Of a DNA stretch of 64,000 bases, positions 60,778-64,000 are shown one piece after another (the first letter of the stretch is position 1; each line of letters starts with the position of its first letter). Origin of the DNA: Rhodococcus rhodochrous (GTDB taxonomy: Bacteria; Actinomycetota; Actinomycetes; Mycobacteriales; Mycobacteriaceae); assembly GCF_014854695.1 (NCBI RefSeq), contig NZ_CP027557.1, positions 4,588,001 to 4,652,000 on the forward strand. Direction: 5' to 3'. A program made the position numbers and the translations under genes. The notes below the pieces were generated by a model. That model was not told the DNA's origin. It saw only the letters and a list, made by a program, of their open reading frames with translations, and ran no database searches.

Positions 60778-61206
60778 ATGAACCAACGCAGGACCCTGCG
60801 TGCGACGGTCGCGTTGCTCGCACCGCTCGCACTGCTCGCCGGTTTCGCACCCGCCGCGAGCGCAGCGGCGGACACCGACACCCGAGGACTGTGGACCGTC
60901 AGCACCCGCGGAGACACCGTGCTGCTGAAGTTGATCTATACCTCTCCACCGGACGAGGACTACCCCTTCATCTGCGTCGCGGCGCTCGGCACCGGCGAGT
61001 CCGGAACCGCGGAGATCTTCGGAGCGAACTACCAGACCATCGAATTCACGGGGATCGCCGCGGGGCCCAATATCGCGACCGCCAGTTGCGAGGACAACGA
61101 CGGGGAGCTGCGGCCGGTGGGCGCGATCGAATTCGACCTGCCCGGCCCACCGACCCTCCACTACGTCGCGACCGAGTCCTTCTGGTTCGACGACGCAGAC
61201 GACTGA
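60778..61206 (+). CDS. Secreted protein of unknown function
   Basis: 142 aa. Signal peptide ALLAPLALLAGFAPAASAA, cleavage after ASA. The mature part is beta-rich with two Cys (FICVAALGT, TASCEDNDGE) and an acidic end. The ATG has GGAG at -9. Not recognised. Confidence 0.72.
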   Translation: MNQRRTLRATVALLAPLALLAGFAPAASAAADTDTRGLWTVSTRGDTVLLKLIYTSPPDEDYPFICVAALGTGESGTAEIFGANYQTIEFTGIAAGPNIATASCEDNDGELRPVGAIEFDLPGPPTLHYVATESFWFDDADD

Positions 61207-61209
61207 GCG

Positions 61210-62046
61210 TCACATCTTCGCGTCGCGGGCCATGACGAAGCTGTAGAGGCCGTAGACCGCGATACCGAGGCCCATGAGGATCAGCAGCACCGTGCCGAAA
61301 GGCTGCGAGCCCAACGTCTTCAGCGCGCCGTCGAGCCCCGCTGCCTTCTGTGGGTCGGCCTGGAAGACCGCGACGATCACCAGCACACCGACGAGGCCGA
61401 GCGCGAGCCCCTTCGCGACGTACCCGACGAGACCGAGGCGTTTCACGAACGTACTCGGGTGGCTCTTCAGGTCGTCGACGAAGTTCTTCGACGCGCCCTT
61501 GTAGACGTGGTAGGCGCCCACCCCGAGGATGACGAGTCCCGCGACGACGAGGACGAACTTGCCGCCGCCGGACTGCAGCAGCTTCGCCGTCAGTCCCGCG
61601 TTCTGTTCACCGCTGGACTTGCCGCTGCCGCGGGCGAACCCGAACGCGGTGTACGCGAAGGCGAGGTAGACGACACCGACGCAGGCGGCCTTGAAACGGT
61701 CGAACGCCTTGTCCTTCATGTCGGTGCCGGGCTGTTCCGGCTCGGACGCCTTGCCGAAGGTCGCCTCGGCGAACCGCCACAGGCCCATCATCACGAAGAC
61801 GACGACGGCGATCCACAACGCGATCTTCCCGCCGGGCTGCTCGCCCAGCTCCGCCATCGCACCGGACTGCGATGCCTCCTGCTCGCTGCGGCCGAACGCG
61901 ACGCGGATCGCGAGGTAGCCGATGAGCAGGTGCACGATGCCACTGCCGACGTAGCCGGCACGGGCGAACTTCTCGAACACACCGTTCTGCGCGACGCGCT
62001 CGGCGGATGACGCCGCGCCACGCGACGCCGGGGCCTGACGGTTCAC
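61210..62046 (-). CDS. DUF1206 membrane protein
   Basis: 278 aa from the GTG at 62046 (GAGGAG site). Six membrane helices in three similar pairs; each pair opens with an ARAGYVGSGIVHLLIGYLA-type sequence (also FKAACVGVVYLAFAYTAF and GLVGYVAKGLALGLVGVL). This triple repeat defines DUF1206. Function unknown. Confidence 0.88.
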   Translation of the reverse strand: MNRQAPASRGAASSAERVAQNGVFEKFARAGYVGSGIVHLLIGYLAIRVAFGRSEQEASQSGAMAELGEQPGGKIALWIAVVVFVMMGLWRFAEATFGKASEPEQPGTDMKDKAFDRFKAACVGVVYLAFAYTAFGFARGSGKSSGEQNAGLTAKLLQSGGGKFVLVVAGLVILGVGAYHVYKGASKNFVDDLKSHPSTFVKRLGLVGYVAKGLALGLVGVLVIVAVFQADPQKAAGLDGALKTLGSQPFGTVLLILMGLGIAVYGLYSFVMARDAKM

Positions 62047-62174
62047 TCTCGTCTCCTCATCGGTCGGGACTGTCCCCTCGCGCTGTATTCCCGACACCGC
62101 GGACCACAAACGCGAACCGGCTCCTGTGGGTAGATTGGCGTCAGGTTCGAAACGCCGTCGATCGGAGGCGCACC

Positions 62175-64000
62175 GTGCGGATCGTCGAGGATGCTGTCGC
62201 CCTGGCCCGCCGGTGGGTGGAGGAATCGTCGGAGGTCGCACCCGACCGTGCGGCCCGCCGGCTCGCCGACGTCCTGAAGGACCCCCACGGACTCGAGTTC
62301 ACGGTGCGCTTCGTCGACGAGGTCATCCGCCCCGAGGATCCGGCGACCGCAGCGCACGCCCTGGCCGAATTGTCCCGGAACATACCGGATTTCCTTCCCG
62401 TCCATCTCCGCGCGGCCGTGCGGGCGGGCGGCACGATCGGTCCCCGATTCCCCCACCTCGTCGTCCCTGCCGCGCGGCGCGCGCTCCGGGCGATGGTGGG
62501 TCACCTCGTCGTCGACACCGACGATGCCGCGCTGGGCCGGGCCATCGCACGACTGCAACGACCCGGCATCCGGCTCAACCTCAATCTGCTGGGAGAGGCC
62601 GTCCTCGGCGACGACGAGGCCCGCCGCCGTTTCGAGGGCACCCTCGCACTCCTGGCACGCGACGACGTCGACTACGTCTCGCTCAAGGTCTCGGCGGCCG
62701 TCGCGCCACACTCGCCGTGGGCCTTCGACGAGACCGTCGCGGACATCGTCGAGCGGCTCACCCCGCTGTACCGCCTCGCCGCGACCTCACCGACGCCGAA
62801 ATTCGTCAACCTCGACATGGAGGAGTACCACGACCTGGATGTGACGGTCGCGGCGTTCACGACGCTGCTCGACCGTCCCGAGTTCCTCCGTCTCGAGGCC
62901 GGGATCGTGCTGCAGGCGTATCTACCCGACGCCCTGACCGCCATGATCGAACTGCAGCGGTGGGCGGCGGCGCGACGCGCACGCGGCGGCGCCGCGATCA
63001 AGATCCGGGTGGTCAAGGGTGCCAACCTGCCGATGGAACGAGTCGACGCGTCGTTGCACGGGTGGCCGCTCGCGACGTGGAACACCAAGCAGGAGACCGA
63101 CACGAACTACAAGCGGCTGCTGCACTACGCGTTCACACCCGAGCGGATCGAGAACGTACGGATCGGGGTGGCCGGGCACAACCTCTTCGACATCGCCTAC
63201 GCGTGGGAGCTCGCCGGTCGCCGGCACGTGCGGAACGGGATCGACGTCGAGATGCTGCTCGGCATGGCGCAGAGCCAGGCCGAGGTGATCCGTCGACACG
63301 TCGGCAGCCTGCTGCTCTACACGCCCGTCGTCCGCCCCGACGAGTTCGACGTCGCGATCTCGTATCTGGTGCGTCGACTCGACGAGGGTTCGGGGCAGGA
63401 GAACTTCATGTCGGCGGTGTTCGATCTCGCCGACGACCCCGCCCTGTTCGAACGCGAGGAGCAGCGGTTCCGCGCGTCGGTGGCGGCGCTCGACGAGGGC
63501 GTCCCCTCCCCCAACCGCACGCAGAACCGACAGGAGCCGCCCATCCCGGCGCCGGAGGTGTTCACGAACACGCCGGACACCGATCCGTCCCTGCCGCAGA
63601 ACCGGGAGTGGGGTCGCCGCATCCTCGAGCGGGTGCCGTCGTCGAAGCTCGGCATCGACACCGTGCGTGCGCACACCCTCTCCTCCGAGGAACAACTCGA
63701 GCGCATGCTGGTCGACGCGACGGCGGCCGGTCGCGCCTGGGGTGCCCGCAGCGGTGCCGAGCGCGCACGGATCCTCGAACAGGTGGCCGACGTGCTCGAA
63801 GCGCGTCGCGCCGATCTGCTCGAGGTGATGGCGGCCGAGGGCGGTAAGACCCTCGACCAGTCCGATCCGGAGGTCTCGGAAGCGATCGACTTCGCCCGGT
63901 ACTACGCCGAGCGCGCCCGCGCGCTCGACGCGATCGACGGTGCGCGGTTCGTGCCGTCGACCCTCACGGTCGTCACACCGCCCTGGAACTTCCCGGTCGC
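62175..64000 (+). CDS. putA: Bifunctional proline dehydrogenase / P5C dehydrogenase, 5' part
   Basis: Partial: 608 codons before the right edge. GTG at 62175 with GGAGG. Residues about 60-420 form the FAD-binding proline dehydrogenase barrel (LNLNLLGEAVLGDDEA, DYVSLKVSAAVAPHSPW, KIRVVKGANLPMERVDA, RIGVAGHNLFDIA). A linker with Pro-rich segment follows, then the start of the aldehyde dehydrogenase domain (ILEQVADVLEARRADLLEVM, TVVTPPWNFPV). Oxidises proline to glutamate in two steps. Confidence 0.93.
   Translation, partial: MRIVEDAVALARRWVEESSEVAPDRAARRLADVLKDPHGLEFTVRFVDEVIRPEDPATAAHALAELSRNIPDFLPVHLRAAVRAGGTIGPRFPHLVVPAARRALRAMVGHLVVDTDDAALGRAIARLQRPGIRLNLNLLGEAVLGDDEARRRFEGTLALLARDDVDYVSLKVSAAVAPHSPWAFDETVADIVERLTPLYRLAATSPTPKFVNLDMEEYHDLDVTVAAFTTLLDRPEFLRLEAGIVLQAYLPDALTAMIELQRWAAARRARGGAAIKIRVVKGANLPMERVDASLHGWPLATWNTKQETDTNYKRLLHYAFTPERIENVRIGVAGHNLFDIAYAWELAGRRHVRNGIDVEMLLGMAQSQAEVIRRHVGSLLLYTPVVRPDEFDVAISYLVRRLDEGSGQENFMSAVFDLADDPALFEREEQRFRASVAALDEGVPSPNRTQNRQEPPIPAPEVFTNTPDTDPSLPQNREWGRRILERVPSSKLGIDTVRAHTLSSEEQLERMLVDATAAGRAWGARSGAERARILEQVADVLEARRADLLEVMAAEGGKTLDQSDPEVSEAIDFARYYAERARALDAIDGARFVPSTLTVVTPPWNFPV

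Overview
The window is a 64 kb stretch of a high-GC actinobacterial chromosome, most likely Rhodococcus or a close mycolate relative. The evidence is the very high third-position GC, frequent GTG starts with GGAGG-type ribosome sites, a mycobacterial-type PhoP/PhoR pair, a KshA steroid hydroxylase, a fused indolepyruvate oxidoreductase, and many small actinobacterial DUF proteins. I saw no insertion sequence, prophage, integrase or CRISPR array. The content is mostly ordinary chromosome, with one exopolysaccharide region that shows decay.

Layout. 1-4.7 kb: two IclR regulators, an SDR, a TetR regulator and the kshA Rieske hydroxylase with its small partner protein; three promoters share the palindrome TTGATC-N4-GATCAA. 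4.8-10.1 kb: phoPR, divergent from a VTC polyphosphate-polymerase-like / DUF4956 / CotH-kinase module. 10.2-15.2 kb: enoyl-CoA hydratase, thioesterase, HxlR regulator, hydrolase, DUF899, a PUA-like protein, and two tiny peptide genes followed by strong hairpins, one of them in an attenuator-like leader. 15.2-20.4 kb: APC/KimA-like permease, hotdog thioesterases, a zinc-ribbon protein, and two 6C-like small RNAs with C-rich loops. 20.5-27.5 kb: amino-acid catabolism (permease, Lrp regulator, Leu/Val-type dehydrogenase, indolepyruvate ferredoxin oxidoreductase). 27.8-35.6 kb: alcohol dehydrogenase, hemerythrin, manganese catalase, an ATP-grasp ligase coupled to a CocE-type hydrolase, and a broken reading frame.

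35.7-50.7 kb: envelope and polysaccharide genes. There is a GT4 glycosyltransferase, a glycoside-hydrolase-like lipoprotein whose acid/base Glu is replaced by Gly, remnants of further polysaccharide genes, and a translationally coupled set of BcsB-like protein, exosortase-like protein, GT2 synthase and GT-C transferase, facing a cellulase-like lipoprotein. PhoU, a MalY-type lyase, a secreted Pro/Gln-rich protein and a SelW-like protein lie between. 50.8-64 kb: housekeeping and stress genes: dcd, tRNA-Gly(CCC), gluconate kinase, ahpC-ahpF under a long palindrome, DUF proteins, a glyoxalase-family protein behind paired CAACTAGTTG sites, and the 5' part of putA running off the right edge.

Long near-perfect intergenic palindromes sharing GGGGAGGTTGTG occur at 54.9 and 60.0 kb, with a related element at 18.3 kb. 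All family assignments come from reading the sequence; no database search was possible.
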